From Phycicoccus jejuensis (GTDB taxonomy: Bacteria > Actinomycetota > Actinomycetes > Actinomycetales > Dermatophilaceae), in the NCBI RefSeq assembly GCF_000720925.1, contig NZ_JOEE01000004.1, forward strand, positions 62,001-126,000: a stretch of DNA of 64,000 bases, given 5' to 3'. The position numbers and the translations under genes were made by a program. Shown here piece after piece: positions 30,038 to 38,852 of the stretch. How positions within the stretch are numbered: the first letter of the stretch is position 1; the number at the start of each line of letters is the position of its first letter. The notes beneath the pieces are model-generated. The model searched no databases. It had not been told where the DNA came from and saw nothing but the letters and a program-made list of their open reading frames with translations.

Positions 30038-31378
30038 TCAGGCGTCCCGGAACCGGTTGATCTCGGCCTCGAAGCGCGCGCGCTTCTCGGGGTCGCTGAC
30101 GCCCAGGCCCTCCTCGGGCGAGAGGGTGAGGACGCCGACCTTGCCCTGGTGCGCGTTGCGGTGGACGTCGAGCGCCGCCTGCCCCACGTCCTCGAGCCGG
30201 TAGGTCTTCGACAGGGTCGGGTGGACGATGCCGCGGTCGATGAGGTCGTTGGCCTCCCACGCCTCGCGGTAGTTCGCGAAGTGCGAGGAGAGGATCTTCT
30301 TGAGGTTCATCCACAGGTAGCGGTTGTCGTACTCGTGGAGGTAGCCCGAGGTCGAGGCGCAGGTGATGATCGTGCCGCCCTTGCGCGCGACGTAGACCGA
30401 CGCACCGAAGGTCTCCCGGCCCGGGTGCTCGAAGACGATGTCGACGTCGTGCCCGCCGGTCAGCTCGCGGATCCTCTTGCCGAGGCGCTGCCACTCCTTC
30501 GGGTCCTGCGCGGTGTTCTCCTCGTTCCAGAACCGGTAGCCCTCGGCGGAGCGGTCGATGATGAGCTCGGCGCCCATCGCCCGGCAGATGTCCGCCTTCT
30601 CGGGGGAGGAGACGACGCAGATCGGGGTCGCGCCGCCGGCGAGGGCCATCTGGGTGGCGTAGGAGCCGAGGCCGCCGCTCGCGCCCCAGATCAGGACGCG
30701 GTCGCCGAGCTTCATGTGCGCGCCGTTCTTGCTGACGAGCTGCCGGTAGGCCGTGCTGTTGACGAGGCCGGGGGAGGCCGCCTCCTCCCACGACAGGTGG
30801 GCCGGCTTGGGCATCAGCTGGTTGGCCTTGACGATCGCGAGCTCGGCGAGCCCGCCGAAGTTGGTCTCGAAGCCCCAGATGCGCTGCTGCGGGTCCATCA
30901 TCGTGTCGTCGTGGCCCTCGGCGTCCTCGAGCTCGACCGAGAGGCAGTGCGCGACGACCTCGGTGCCCGGCTTCCACTTGGTGACGCCCGGGCCGGTGCG
31001 CAGCACGACGCCCGCGAGGTCGGAGCCGACGACGTGGTAGGGCAGGTCGTGCCGCTTCGCGAACTCCGAGGTGCGGCCGTAGCGCTCGAGGAAGCCGAAG
31101 GTCGAGACGGGCTCGAAGATCGAGGTCCACACGGTGTTGTAGTTGATGGCGCTGGCCATCACCGCGACGAGCGCCTCGCCGGGGGCGAGCTCGGGGGTGG
31201 GGACGTCCTCGACGTGGAGGGACCGGCGCGGGTCCTTCTCCTTCGTGGACAGGCCCTCGAACATGTCGACCTCGTCCTTGTGCACGGTGGCGGCGCGGTA
31301 CGAGCCGGGGACGGCGATGCCCGAGTAGGTCTCGGGGGTGCGGTCACCGGAGAGGATGGCCTCGCGGATCTGGTCCAT
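30038..31378 (-). CDS. ccr: Crotonyl-CoA carboxylase/reductase
   Basis: This 446-residue medium-chain dehydrogenase reductively carboxylates crotonyl-CoA with NADPH and CO2 to give (2S)-ethylmalonyl-CoA. The family N-terminus is present (TYSGIAVPGSYRAATVHKDEVDMFEG). So are ASAINYNTVWTSIFEPVSTF, HVVGSDLAGVVLRTGPGVTKWKPG, NTAYR-type NSTAYRQL, the NADPH motif WGASGGLGSYATQMA and the conserved C-terminal region. No zinc ligands are expected. The ATG at 31378 follows gaaggag. A TAGGTT box lies at 31424-31419. The flanking divergent region carries nested dyads that may regulate it. Confidence 0.94.
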   Translation of the reverse strand: MDQIREAILSGDRTPETYSGIAVPGSYRAATVHKDEVDMFEGLSTKEKDPRRSLHVEDVPTPELAPGEALVAVMASAINYNTVWTSIFEPVSTFGFLERYGRTSEFAKRHDLPYHVVGSDLAGVVLRTGPGVTKWKPGTEVVAHCLSVELEDAEGHDDTMMDPQQRIWGFETNFGGLAELAIVKANQLMPKPAHLSWEEAASPGLVNSTAYRQLVSKNGAHMKLGDRVLIWGASGGLGSYATQMALAGGATPICVVSSPEKADICRAMGAELIIDRSAEGYRFWNEENTAQDPKEWQRLGKRIRELTGGHDVDIVFEHPGRETFGASVYVARKGGTIITCASTSGYLHEYDNRYLWMNLKKILSSHFANYREAWEANDLIDRGIVHPTLSKTYRLEDVGQAALDVHRNAHQGKVGVLTLSPEEGLGVSDPEKRARFEAEINRFRDA

Positions 31379-31462
31379 GGGGTCGTGCTCCTTCGGTGCT
31401 GGGCAGCGGTTCCCGGCGAACCTACTGGCCGGTCACCGGGCCCGGTACTGCGTGAGACGGCA

Positions 31463-31484
31463 GTCACCCCGTGACCCCGGTCAC
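31463..31484. promoter_or_regulatory. Nested operator-like dyads between ccr and divergent membrane gene
   Basis: gtcac-ccc-gtgac (31463-31475) overlaps gtgacc-cc-ggtcac (31471-31484), giving three alternating half-sites in 22 bp. They lie 40-60 bp upstream of the ccr -10 box and about 35-50 bp before the -10 of the divergent gene. Confidence 0.4.
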
Positions 31485-31516
31485 GGAGCGGCGAGCCGGT
31501 GGGCGGGCGCGCGGGA

Positions 31517-31522
31517 TACCGT
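31517..31522 (+). promoter_or_regulatory. -10 box TACCGT before membrane protein gene
   Basis: TACCGT ends 6 nt before the GTG at 31529, which supports that start. Confidence 0.4.
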
Positions 31523-31528
31523 TCCGGT

Positions 31529-33538
31529 GTGCGTCCCGAGCCCATCCGCCGACCCCGGCGCGCCGTGGTAGGCGCGCTCGTCGCGACGCTCTGCGCGGTG
31601 CTGGGGCTGTTCCTCGGCCCGGTGCCGACGGCCTCGGCGGCCACCGGGGCGGACCCCGTCCCGGTCGTGCTCGTCGGGGCCCCCGGCCTCGCGTGGTCCG
31701 ACATCGACGAGGCCCGCACGCCGTGGCTCTCGCGGGTCGCCGCCGAGGGCGCCGTCGCGTCGCTCACCGTGCGGGGGCCGCACTCGCGGGCGTGCGCCGT
31801 CGACGGGTGGCTCACGTTGTCGGCCGGGCGCCGGGCCGGTGGTCCGACCGCGACCTGCGAGCCGCCGGCCGCCCCCGAGTCGGGGGTCCTCCCCGGCTGG
31901 GCCACCTACCGGCAGGCCGCCCGCGACGCGTCCTACGGCGCGGTGCCGGGGACGCTCGGGCAGCGGCTGGCCGACGCCGGTACGTGCGTGCAGGCCGTCG
32001 GGCCGGGGGCCGCGCTCGCGGCCGCCGACGAGGACGGGGCCGTCCCCGACTACTCGACCGACGTCCCCGCCACCCCCTCGTGCCCGGTGCTGCTCGTCGA
32101 CGCCGGCACCCTGCCGGTCGACCCGCCGGCGCGCGACGCCGCGCTGCGCCGCCTCGACGCGGTCGTCCAGGGCCTCGTCCGCTCGACGGCGCCGGGGACC
32201 CGCCTCGTCGTCGCCGGGGTCGGTGACGGCGAGTCGCCGGTGCGCCCCCGTGCGGTCGTCGTCTCCGGGCCGCCCGCGGGCGTCCTCACCTCGCCCTCGA
32301 CGCGCCAGCCGGGCCTCGTGCAGCTCCAGGACCTCACGGCGTCCGTGCTCGAGTGGTCCGGGGCCGACGCCTCCGGGCTGACCGGGCGGGTCGTCACCGC
32401 CGAGGCCGACGACGTGCCCGGGCAGGAGCGGGTCGCCGCGCGCGACGGGTTCGAGGTCCGGGCCGCGACGCTGCGCGAGGTGAGCCCCCAGGTCACCGGG
32501 TGGCTGGCGGCGGCCTTCGCGCTGTGGTGCGCCGCCGCCGTCGGTGTGCTGCTGGTCCGTCGTCGCCGTGGGGGAGGGGACGCGCCCCTGCCGGCGTGGC
32601 TCGTCGCCGCCGGCGTCGCCGTGGCGACCGTGCCCGTCGCGACCTTCGTCGCCAACCTCGTGCCGTGGTGGTCGACCGGTCGCCCGCGCCTGGCGTTCGC
32701 GGGTGCGCTGGCCGTGGCCGTCGTGCTCGTCACGGCCGTGGGGCTCGCGGCCGGGCGGCGCCACCGCCTCGGCGCGGCCCTCGTCGTCGGCGCCGTCACG
32801 CTCGTCGTGCTCGGTGGCGACGTCCTCGCCGGCTCGCGCCTGCAGCTCTCGTCGGTCTTCGGGCAGAACCCGACCGTGGGCGGGCGCTTCTACGGGTTCG
32901 GCAACACGAGCTTCGCGCTCTACGGCGTCGCGGTCCTCACCGTCATGGCGGCGCTCGGAGCGTGGGCGCGGCCCCGCCGGCGGGTCGCCCTCGGCCTCGC
33001 CGCGCTCCTGCTCCTGCTCGCGACGGCCCTCGAGGGCCATCCCTCCTACGGCGCCGACTTCGGCGGCCCGCCCGGTCTCGTGCTCGGCGGCCTGCTCGTC
33101 CTCGCGGCCGCGGCGGGCCTGCGGCTCAGCGTCGTCCGGGTCCTCGTCGCCGGGGTCGCCGTCGTCGTCCTCACGCTCGCGCTCGCGGTCCTCGACTGGC
33201 TGCGGCCGGCCGCGGCGCGCACGCACCTCGGCGAGTTCGTCCAGACCGTGATCGACGGCGGGGCCGACGAGGTGGTCGGGCGCAAGCTCGCGCAGAACCT
33301 CACGAACCTCGGCTCGCCGCCGCTGCTGACGATCTCGCTCGCGGCGCTCGTGCTCCTGCTCGTCGCGTGGCGCACCGGGTGGCGCGTTCCGGCGCCCGGC
33401 GGCGTGCTCCTGCGCGCGGCCGTCGTCCTCGGGGTCGTCGGGTTCGCCGTCAACGACTCCGGGCTTGTCGTCCCGGCCTTCGTCCTGCTGCCGCTGCTGC
33501 CGGTCCTGGCGGCCGCCGGACCCCGCCGCGACGCCTGA
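31529..33538 (+). CDS. Large membrane protein with extracytoplasmic phosphatase-like domain
   Basis: This 669-residue protein has a signal/anchor helix (about residues 15-40). A roughly 280-residue external domain follows (VPVVLVGAPGLAWSDIDEARTPWLSRVAAEGAVASLTVRGPHSRACAVDGWLTLSAG). About nine to ten hydrophobic helices fill residues 330-665. The external domain resembles the alkaline-phosphatase/sulfatase superfamily in layout (D at the first strand, nucleophile region before a helix). I cannot confirm a full metal site. Function unknown; it might act on cell-wall or lipid substrates. It converges on the epimerase gene with a 6-bp gap. Confidence 0.65.
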   Translation: MRPEPIRRPRRAVVGALVATLCAVLGLFLGPVPTASAATGADPVPVVLVGAPGLAWSDIDEARTPWLSRVAAEGAVASLTVRGPHSRACAVDGWLTLSAGRRAGGPTATCEPPAAPESGVLPGWATYRQAARDASYGAVPGTLGQRLADAGTCVQAVGPGAALAAADEDGAVPDYSTDVPATPSCPVLLVDAGTLPVDPPARDAALRRLDAVVQGLVRSTAPGTRLVVAGVGDGESPVRPRAVVVSGPPAGVLTSPSTRQPGLVQLQDLTASVLEWSGADASGLTGRVVTAEADDVPGQERVAARDGFEVRAATLREVSPQVTGWLAAAFALWCAAAVGVLLVRRRRGGGDAPLPAWLVAAGVAVATVPVATFVANLVPWWSTGRPRLAFAGALAVAVVLVTAVGLAAGRRHRLGAALVVGAVTLVVLGGDVLAGSRLQLSSVFGQNPTVGGRFYGFGNTSFALYGVAVLTVMAALGAWARPRRRVALGLAALLLLLATALEGHPSYGADFGGPPGLVLGGLLVLAAAAGLRLSVVRVLVAGVAVVVLTLALAVLDWLRPAAARTHLGEFVQTVIDGGADEVVGRKLAQNLTNLGSPPLLTISLAALVLLLVAWRTGWRVPAPGGVLLRAAVVLGVVGFAVNDSGLVVPAFVLLPLLPVLAAAGPRRDA

Positions 33539-33544
33539 GCGGGG

Positions 33545-33982
33545 TCAGTGGGCGGCGTCGGCCGCCGGCTCGACGAGCTCCACGAGGATGCCGCCGGCGT
33601 CCTTCGGGTGCACGAAGTTGACCCGGCTGTCGCTCGTCCCGCGCTTCGGGGTGTCGTAGAGCAGGCGTAGCCCCCGCTCGCGCAGGGTCGCGCAGACGGC
33701 GTCGATGTCCTCGACGCGGTAGGCCATCTGCTGGATGCCGGGACCGCTGCGGTCGAGGAACTTCGCGATCGTCGACTCCTCCGACAGCGGGGCGAGCAGC
33801 TGGATGCAGGAGCCGCTGTCGCCGACGCCCATCATCGCCTCGCGCACGCCCTGCTCCTCGTTCGTCTCCTCGTGCAGCTTCGTCATCCCGTAGGCGCGCT
33901 CGTAGAAGGCGACCGCCTCGTCGAGGTCGCGGACGGCGACGCCCACGTGGTCGATGGCGGTGAAGAGGTCGGTGGCGCTCAT
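33545..33982 (-). CDS. mce: Methylmalonyl-CoA/ethylmalonyl-CoA epimerase
   Basis: This 145-residue VOC-fold enzyme racemises C2 of methylmalonyl- or ethylmalonyl-CoA. Metal ligands are in [16 protein letters not shown] (His), [11 protein letters not shown] (Gln) and [10 protein letters not shown] (Glu). [15 protein letters not shown] carries the middle strand. The ATG at 33982 lies 6 nt after a TACGCT box. It is divergent from the thiolase gene across 135 bp. In an ethylmalonyl-CoA route it supplies the (2R)-form used by the mutase at 18 kb. Confidence 0.93.
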   Translation of the reverse strand: MSATDLFTAIDHVGVAVRDLDEAVAFYERAYGMTKLHEETNEEQGVREAMMGVGDSGSCIQLLAPLSEESTIAKFLDRSGPGIQQMAYRVEDIDAVCATLRERGLRLLYDTPKRGTSDSRVNFVHPKDAGGILVELVEPAADAAH

Positions 33983-33988
33983 GCGGCC

Positions 33989-33994
33989 AGCGTA
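33989..33994 (-). promoter_or_regulatory. -10 box TACGCT for mce
   Basis: TACGCT on the minus strand ends 6 nt before the ATG at 33982, giving a leaderless arrangement. Confidence 0.45.
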
Positions 33995-34074
33995 GGTCGG
34001 CCCCGCGCGCGGCGACAGGGCACGGTGGCGAGCGTCACCGTGCCTCGGGGTCGGCAGCGTCGGAGGCCGCCGAC

Positions 34075-34080
34075 TAGCAT
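34075..34080 (+). promoter_or_regulatory. -10 box TAGCAT for thiolase-meaB operon
   Basis: TAGCAT lies 37 nt before the thiolase ATG. Here the transcript would have a short leader with the ribosome site cggagg. Confidence 0.4.
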
Positions 34081-34117
34081 CGAGAGGATTTCCCGACCCG
34101 ACCACGGAGGCCACCGC

Positions 34118-35317
34118 ATGTCCACCGACCCGACCGTCATCGTCGCCGGCGCCCGCACCCCGATGGGGCGGATGAGCGGCTCCCTCAAGGGCTTCAGCGG
34201 GTCCGATCTCGGTGGCTTCGCCATCCAGGGCGCCCTCGAGAAGGCCGGCGTCGCGCCGGACCAGGTCGACTACGTGATCATGGGCCAGGTCCTCACCGCC
34301 GGCGAGGGCCAGATCCCTGCCCGCCAGGCCGCGACGAAGGGCGGCATCCCGATGTCGGTGCCCGCGCTGACCATCAACAAGGTGTGCCTCTCGGGCATCG
34401 ACGCCATCGCGCTCGCCGACCAGCTGATCCGCGCCGGTGAGTTCGACGTCGTCGTCGCCGGTGGCCAGGAGTCGATGACCAACGCGCCGCACCTGCTCGA
34501 GAAGAGCCGCGACGGCTACAAGTACGGCGATGTCACCCTCCACGACCACATGGCGCAGGACGGCCTCTGGGACGCGTTCACCGACCAGGCGATGGGCCTG
34601 CTCACCGAGACCGCCAACACCGGCGACCTCGCCTTCACCCGCGAGCAGCAGGACGAGTTCTCGGCCCGCAGCCACCAGCTCGCGGCGCGCGCCTGGAAGG
34701 ACGGCCTCTTCGACGACGAGGTGGTCACCGTGAGCATCCCGCAGCGCCGCGGCGAGCCGGTCGAGTTCAAGAGCGACGAGGGCATCCGCCCCGACACCAC
34801 GACCGAGTCGCTCGGCGGTCTGCGCCCGGCCTTCAGCAAGGAGGGCACGATCACCGCGGGCTCGGCGTCGCAGATCAGCGACGGCGCCGCGGCCGTCGTC
34901 GTCATGAAGCGCTCGAAGGCCGAAGAGCTCGGCCTCGAGTGGCTCGCCGAGATCGGCGCCCACGGCGTCGTCGCCGGCCCGGACTCGACGCTGCAGAGCC
35001 AGCCGGCGCGCGCCATCGCGAAGGCCTGTGCGCGAGAGGGGATCTCGCCGACCGATCTCGACCTCGTCGAGATCAACGAGGCCTTCGCCGCGGTCGGTCT
35101 CGCATCGACCAAGGAGCTCGGCCTCGACGCCGACAAGGTCAACGTCAACGGTGGCGCCATCGCGCTCGGCCACCCCATCGGGATGTCCGGCGCGCGCATC
35201 ACGCTGCACCTCGCCCTCGAGCTCAAGCGCCGCGGCGGTGGTGTCGGTGCGGCCGCCCTCTGCGGCGGCGGCGGCCAGGGCGACGCCCTCGTCGTCAAGG
35301 TCCCGGCCCGGGGCTGA
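34118..35317 (+). CDS. Acetyl-CoA C-acetyltransferase (thiolase)
   Basis: This 399-residue thiolase condenses two acetyl-CoA to acetoacetyl-CoA or runs in reverse. The nucleophilic cysteine is in [17 protein letters not shown] (about residue 92). The catalytic His is in [12 protein letters not shown], and the second Cys is in [12 protein letters not shown]. The [10 protein letters not shown] segment is intact. Its TGA overlaps the most likely start of the MeaB gene. It provides the first step of the acetyl-CoA to crotonyl-CoA branch encoded in this window. Confidence 0.94.
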   Translation: MSTDPTVIVAGARTPMGRMSGSLKGFSGSDLGGFAIQGALEKAGVAPDQVDYVIMGQVLTAGEGQIPARQAATKGGIPMSVPALTINKVCLSGIDAIALADQLIRAGEFDVVVAGGQESMTNAPHLLEKSRDGYKYGDVTLHDHMAQDGLWDAFTDQAMGLLTETANTGDLAFTREQQDEFSARSHQLAARAWKDGLFDDEVVTVSIPQRRGEPVEFKSDEGIRPDTTTESLGGLRPAFSKEGTITAGSASQISDGAAAVVVMKRSKAEELGLEWLAEIGAHGVVAGPDSTLQSQPARAIAKACAREGISPTDLDLVEINEAFAAVGLASTKELGLDADKVNVNGGAIALGHPIGMSGARITLHLALELKRRGGGVGAAALCGGGGQGDALVVKVPARG

Positions 35318-36288
35318 CCCCGCTGGCCGCGGCGCGCGACGTCGACGTCCCCTCCCTCGTCTCCGCGGCGAGGGAGGGGAGCCCGCGCGCCGTCGCCCGG
35401 CTGATCTCCCTCGTCGAGGACGCCCACCCCGCCCTGCGCGAGGTGATGGCGGCGCTCGCCCCCGACTCGGGCCGTGCCCACGTCGTCGGCCTGACCGGCG
35501 CCCCCGGTGTCGGCAAGTCGACGACGACGAACGCGCTCGTCGCGGCCCACCGCGCCCGCGGCCGGCGCGTCGGCGTCCTCGCCGTCGACCCGTCCTCGCC
35601 CTTCTCCGGCGGGGCGCTGCTCGGCGACCGCATCCGGATGTCCGAGCACGCCGCCGACCCCGAGGTCTTCATCCGCTCGATGGCCTCGCGCGGTCACCTC
35701 GGCGGCCTGTCGTGGGCCGCGCCGCAGGCCCTGCGCGTGCTCGACGCCGCCGGCTGCGACGTCGTCCTCCTCGAGACGGTCGGGGTGGGACAGAGCGAGG
35801 TCGAGGTCGCGGGGACGGCCGACACCACCGTCGTCCTGCTCGCGCCGGGCATGGGCGACGGCATCCAGGCCGCAAAGGCCGGCATCCTCGAGGTCGGTGA
35901 CGTCCTCGCCGTCAACAAGGCCGACCGCGAGGGGGCGTCACGCACCACCCGCGACCTGCGGCACATGGTGGACATGGCCGACCGGGGCGAACCAGGTTGG
36001 CGCCCACCGGTGGTGAGGATGGTGGCCACGTCCGGCGAGGGGGTCGACGACCTCGTCGAGGCCGTCGAGGCCCACCGGGCGCACCTGGGCACCGACGGGT
36101 TGCGCGACCGGCGGCTGGCCCGGGCCGCGCGCGAGGTCGAGGGCCTGGCGCTCGAGGCGCTGCGGGCCCGCGTCGGCCGGGTCACCGGGGCCGACCGGCT
36201 CGGCGCGCTCGCCGCGGAGGTCGTCGACGGCCGGACCGACGCGTGGTCGGCCGCCGACCGCCTCGTCGAGGCGTCCCGCACGACCTGA
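35314..36288 (+). CDS. meaB: MeaB/ArgK-type GTPase chaperone of B12-dependent mutase
   Basis: This G3E GTPase of about 324 residues protects and reloads adenosylcobalamin mutases. GTPase motifs are [17 protein letters not shown] (P-loop), [40 protein letters not shown] and [11 protein letters not shown]. The start is unusual. No ATG, GTG or TTG exists in this frame near the family N-terminus. The best candidate is CTG at 35314, which overlaps the thiolase TGA as CTGA. The first ordinary starts (GTG 35442, ATG 35445) would cut off the conserved N-terminal helices ([21 protein letters not shown]). It would serve the meaA mutase. Confidence 0.88.
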   Translation: MTPLAAARDVDVPSLVSAAREGSPRAVARLISLVEDAHPALREVMAALAPDSGRAHVVGLTGAPGVGKSTTTNALVAAHRARGRRVGVLAVDPSSPFSGGALLGDRIRMSEHAADPEVFIRSMASRGHLGGLSWAAPQALRVLDAAGCDVVLLETVGVGQSEVEVAGTADTTVVLLAPGMGDGIQAAKAGILEVGDVLAVNKADREGASRTTRDLRHMVDMADRGEPGWRPPVVRMVATSGEGVDDLVEAVEAHRAHLGTDGLRDRRLARAAREVEGLALEALRARVGRVTGADRLGALAAEVVDGRTDAWSAADRLVEASRTT

Positions 36289-36308
36289 CGGTCGGTCGGG
36301 CCGCGGGC

Positions 36309-38852
36309 TCAGCTCGTCGGGTCGCCCGCGAAGGCGTCGGGGGAGTCGGCGACGTCGAAGGGCATCGGGTCCGGCACCCCCGCGGTGATCCGGCTGCCGT
36401 CGGCGCGGGTGCCGCCGGTCTGCGGGCGCTTGGGGAGCAGGCCGTCGACGCGGGGTCCCTGGTGTCCGAGCGCGACGACGACCGGCCGGCCCGGCGCGAC
36501 GACGTGGTCGGCGCCCCGGACCGACACCGGCACCTCGCCGTCACCCGCCTCGACCTCCATCCGCAGCTCGGAGGCGTTGAGCCGCACCGCGATTCGCGTG
36601 CCCCGCCACGTGAGGCGGAAGCACAACGATCCCCAGGCCGCGGGCAGCCGCGGGTCGAGGGCGAGGCGTCCGCCGTGGTCGCGCATCCCGCCGAAGCCGC
36701 CGACGAGGGTCGCCCACACGCCGCCCGCGGAGGCGACGTGGAGGCCGTCGACGGTGTTGTCGTGGAGGTCCGCGAGATCGACGTACAGGGCGTCGTGGAA
36801 GTACTCCAGCGCGGCCTGGTGGTAGCCCACCTCCGCGGCCACGACCGACTGCACGACGGCGGAGAGCGTCGAGTCCCCGGTGGTGATCGGGTCGTAGTAC
36901 TCGAAGTCGGCGCGCTTCTCCTCGGCCGTGAAACGGTGGCCCTGGAGGTAGAGGGCGAGGACGACGTCGGCCTGCTTGAGCACCTGGAAGCGGTAGATGA
37001 CGAGCGGGTGGTAGTGCAGGAGGAGGGGGCGCAGCGAGGCGGGCGTGCGGCTGAGGTCCCACACCTCGCGGTCGAGGAAGAAGTCGTCCTGAGGGTGGAT
37101 GCCGAGGCCCTCGTCGAACGGGATGTGCATCCCGTCGGCGCACCGCCGCCACTCCGCCACCTCGTCCGGGCTGACGTGCAGGCGGTGCGCGATGACCGCC
37201 CAGTCGTCCGGGTGCTCGGTGCGCAGCCGGTCGGCCGCGTCGGCGGCCTGCTCGAGGGTGGCCCGGGCCATGACGTTGGTGAAGAGGTTGTTGTTGACGA
37301 CCGTCGTGTACTCGTCGGGGCCGGTGACCCCGTGGATGTGGAAGCTGTCGGCGCCGTTGCTGCGCCAGAACCCGAGGTCGGCGTAGAGACGAGCCGTCTC
37401 GACGAGGATCGGCATGCCGTGCCGGAGGAGGAACTCGACGTCGCCGGTCGCGGCGAGGTACTGCGTCAGCGCGTGCACGACGTCGGCGTCGATGTGCACC
37501 TGCGCGGTGCCGGCGGCGTAGTAGGCCGAGGCCTCCTCGCCGCTGATCGTCCGCCAGGGGAACAGGGCCCCGCGCTGCGACATCTCGCGGGCCCGGTCGC
37601 GGGCCGCCGGCAGCATGAGGCTGCGGAAGCGCAGCAGGTTCCGGGCGGTCTGCGGCTGGGTGTAGGTGAGAAACGGCGCGACGTAGATCTCGCTGTCCCA
37701 GAAGTAGTGCCCCTCGTAGCCCGACCCCGTCACGCCCTTGGCCGGCACGCCCATCCGCTCGGCCCGGGCGCTGGCCTGCGCGAGGGAGAAGAGGTTGAAC
37801 CGCACCGCCTGCTGCACGGCGTCGGCGTGCTGGTCGGCGGTGTCGACCTCGACGTCGCTCGCCGCCCAGAAGGCGTCGAACCAGGCGCGCTGGGTCGCGT
37901 GGTGGTCGGCGACCGTGCGGCGCACCGCACGGTCGAGGGTGCGCTCGCAGCGGTCGCGCAGCTCGCGGACGGGCAGGCTGTTCGAGGTGTGGTAGGCCAC
38001 GAGCTTCTCGACGCGGATGGTGTGGCCCTCGTGCGCCTCGACCCGGTAGACGGCCTTGGCGAGGTCGTCGTCGTCGCGGACGACCACCTCGTAGGGGTCC
38101 TCGATGGCGACCCGGTGGTCCGCGGCCACGGCCACGGTCATCCCCGAGCTCGCGCAGCGGTACCCGAGGACCTGCCGGTCCTCGTCGGCGGTGTGGAGCA
38201 CGGGCAGCAGGACCCGGCCCTCGAAGACCGACGCCTTGCGGGGGTCGCTCGTCGAGGCGCGGCTGGGGGCGGGGGCGTGGTACTCGTCCTCGCCGTCCTG
38301 GCGGTTGAGCAGCTGCGACGACACGACGACCGGCGCGTCGCCCGAGAGCATCGTCACCTCGAGGGTCAGCACGGCGAGGTGGCGCTCGGTCATCGACACC
38401 ATCCGGGTCGAGTCGACCCGGACGCGCTTGCCCGACGGGGTGCGCCAGACGAGGGAGCGGCGCAGCAGGCCCGCCCGGAAGTCGAGCGCGCGCTCGTAGT
38501 GCTCGAGGTCGGCCATGCCGACGACGAGCGGCTCGTCGTCGACGTAGAGCTTCATGAGCTTGGCGTCCGGGACGTCGACGATGGTCTGCCCGGTGCGTGC
38601 GAACCCGTAGGCGGACTCGGCGTGCCGGATCGGCCAGGTCTCGTGGAACCCGTTGACGTAGGTGCCGTGCGCGTGCGCCTCGCGGCCCTCCTCGGGGTTG
38701 CCGCGCATCCCGAGGTAGCCGTTGGCGACGGCGAAGAGGGTCTCGGTCAGCCCGAGGTCGCTCGTGTCGGGAGCGCACTCGACGAGGCGCCAGGGGTCGG
38801 CGGGGAAGCGGAGCCGGTCGACGGGGTCCGGCCCGACGGCCGCGGTCCTCAC
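36309..38852 (-). CDS. Glycoside hydrolase family 65 phosphorylase (maltose/trehalose/kojibiose type)
   Basis: This 847-residue protein has the GH65 plan: an N-terminal beta-sandwich (about residues 20-290), a linker, an alpha/alpha barrel (about 340-720) and a C-terminal beta domain. The general acid is Glu514 in HGVTGPDEYTTVVNNNLFTN. GYEGHYFWDSEIYVAPFL and VLKQADVV are further family marks. It splits an alpha-glucoside with phosphate to give beta-glucose-1-phosphate; the exact disaccharide cannot be told. The GTG at 38852 overlaps the stop of the upstream HAD gene (GTGA). That gene's product would convert beta-glucose-1-phosphate to glucose-6-phosphate. Confidence 0.9.
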   Translation of the reverse strand: MRTAAVGPDPVDRLRFPADPWRLVECAPDTSDLGLTETLFAVANGYLGMRGNPEEGREAHAHGTYVNGFHETWPIRHAESAYGFARTGQTIVDVPDAKLMKLYVDDEPLVVGMADLEHYERALDFRAGLLRRSLVWRTPSGKRVRVDSTRMVSMTERHLAVLTLEVTMLSGDAPVVVSSQLLNRQDGEDEYHAPAPSRASTSDPRKASVFEGRVLLPVLHTADEDRQVLGYRCASSGMTVAVAADHRVAIEDPYEVVVRDDDDLAKAVYRVEAHEGHTIRVEKLVAYHTSNSLPVRELRDRCERTLDRAVRRTVADHHATQRAWFDAFWAASDVEVDTADQHADAVQQAVRFNLFSLAQASARAERMGVPAKGVTGSGYEGHYFWDSEIYVAPFLTYTQPQTARNLLRFRSLMLPAARDRAREMSQRGALFPWRTISGEEASAYYAAGTAQVHIDADVVHALTQYLAATGDVEFLLRHGMPILVETARLYADLGFWRSNGADSFHIHGVTGPDEYTTVVNNNLFTNVMARATLEQAADAADRLRTEHPDDWAVIAHRLHVSPDEVAEWRRCADGMHIPFDEGLGIHPQDDFFLDREVWDLSRTPASLRPLLLHYHPLVIYRFQVLKQADVVLALYLQGHRFTAEEKRADFEYYDPITTGDSTLSAVVQSVVAAEVGYHQAALEYFHDALYVDLADLHDNTVDGLHVASAGGVWATLVGGFGGMRDHGGRLALDPRLPAAWGSLCFRLTWRGTRIAVRLNASELRMEVEAGDGEVPVSVRGADHVVAPGRPVVVALGHQGPRVDGLLPKRPQTGGTRADGSRITAGVPDPMPFDVADSPDAFAGDPTS

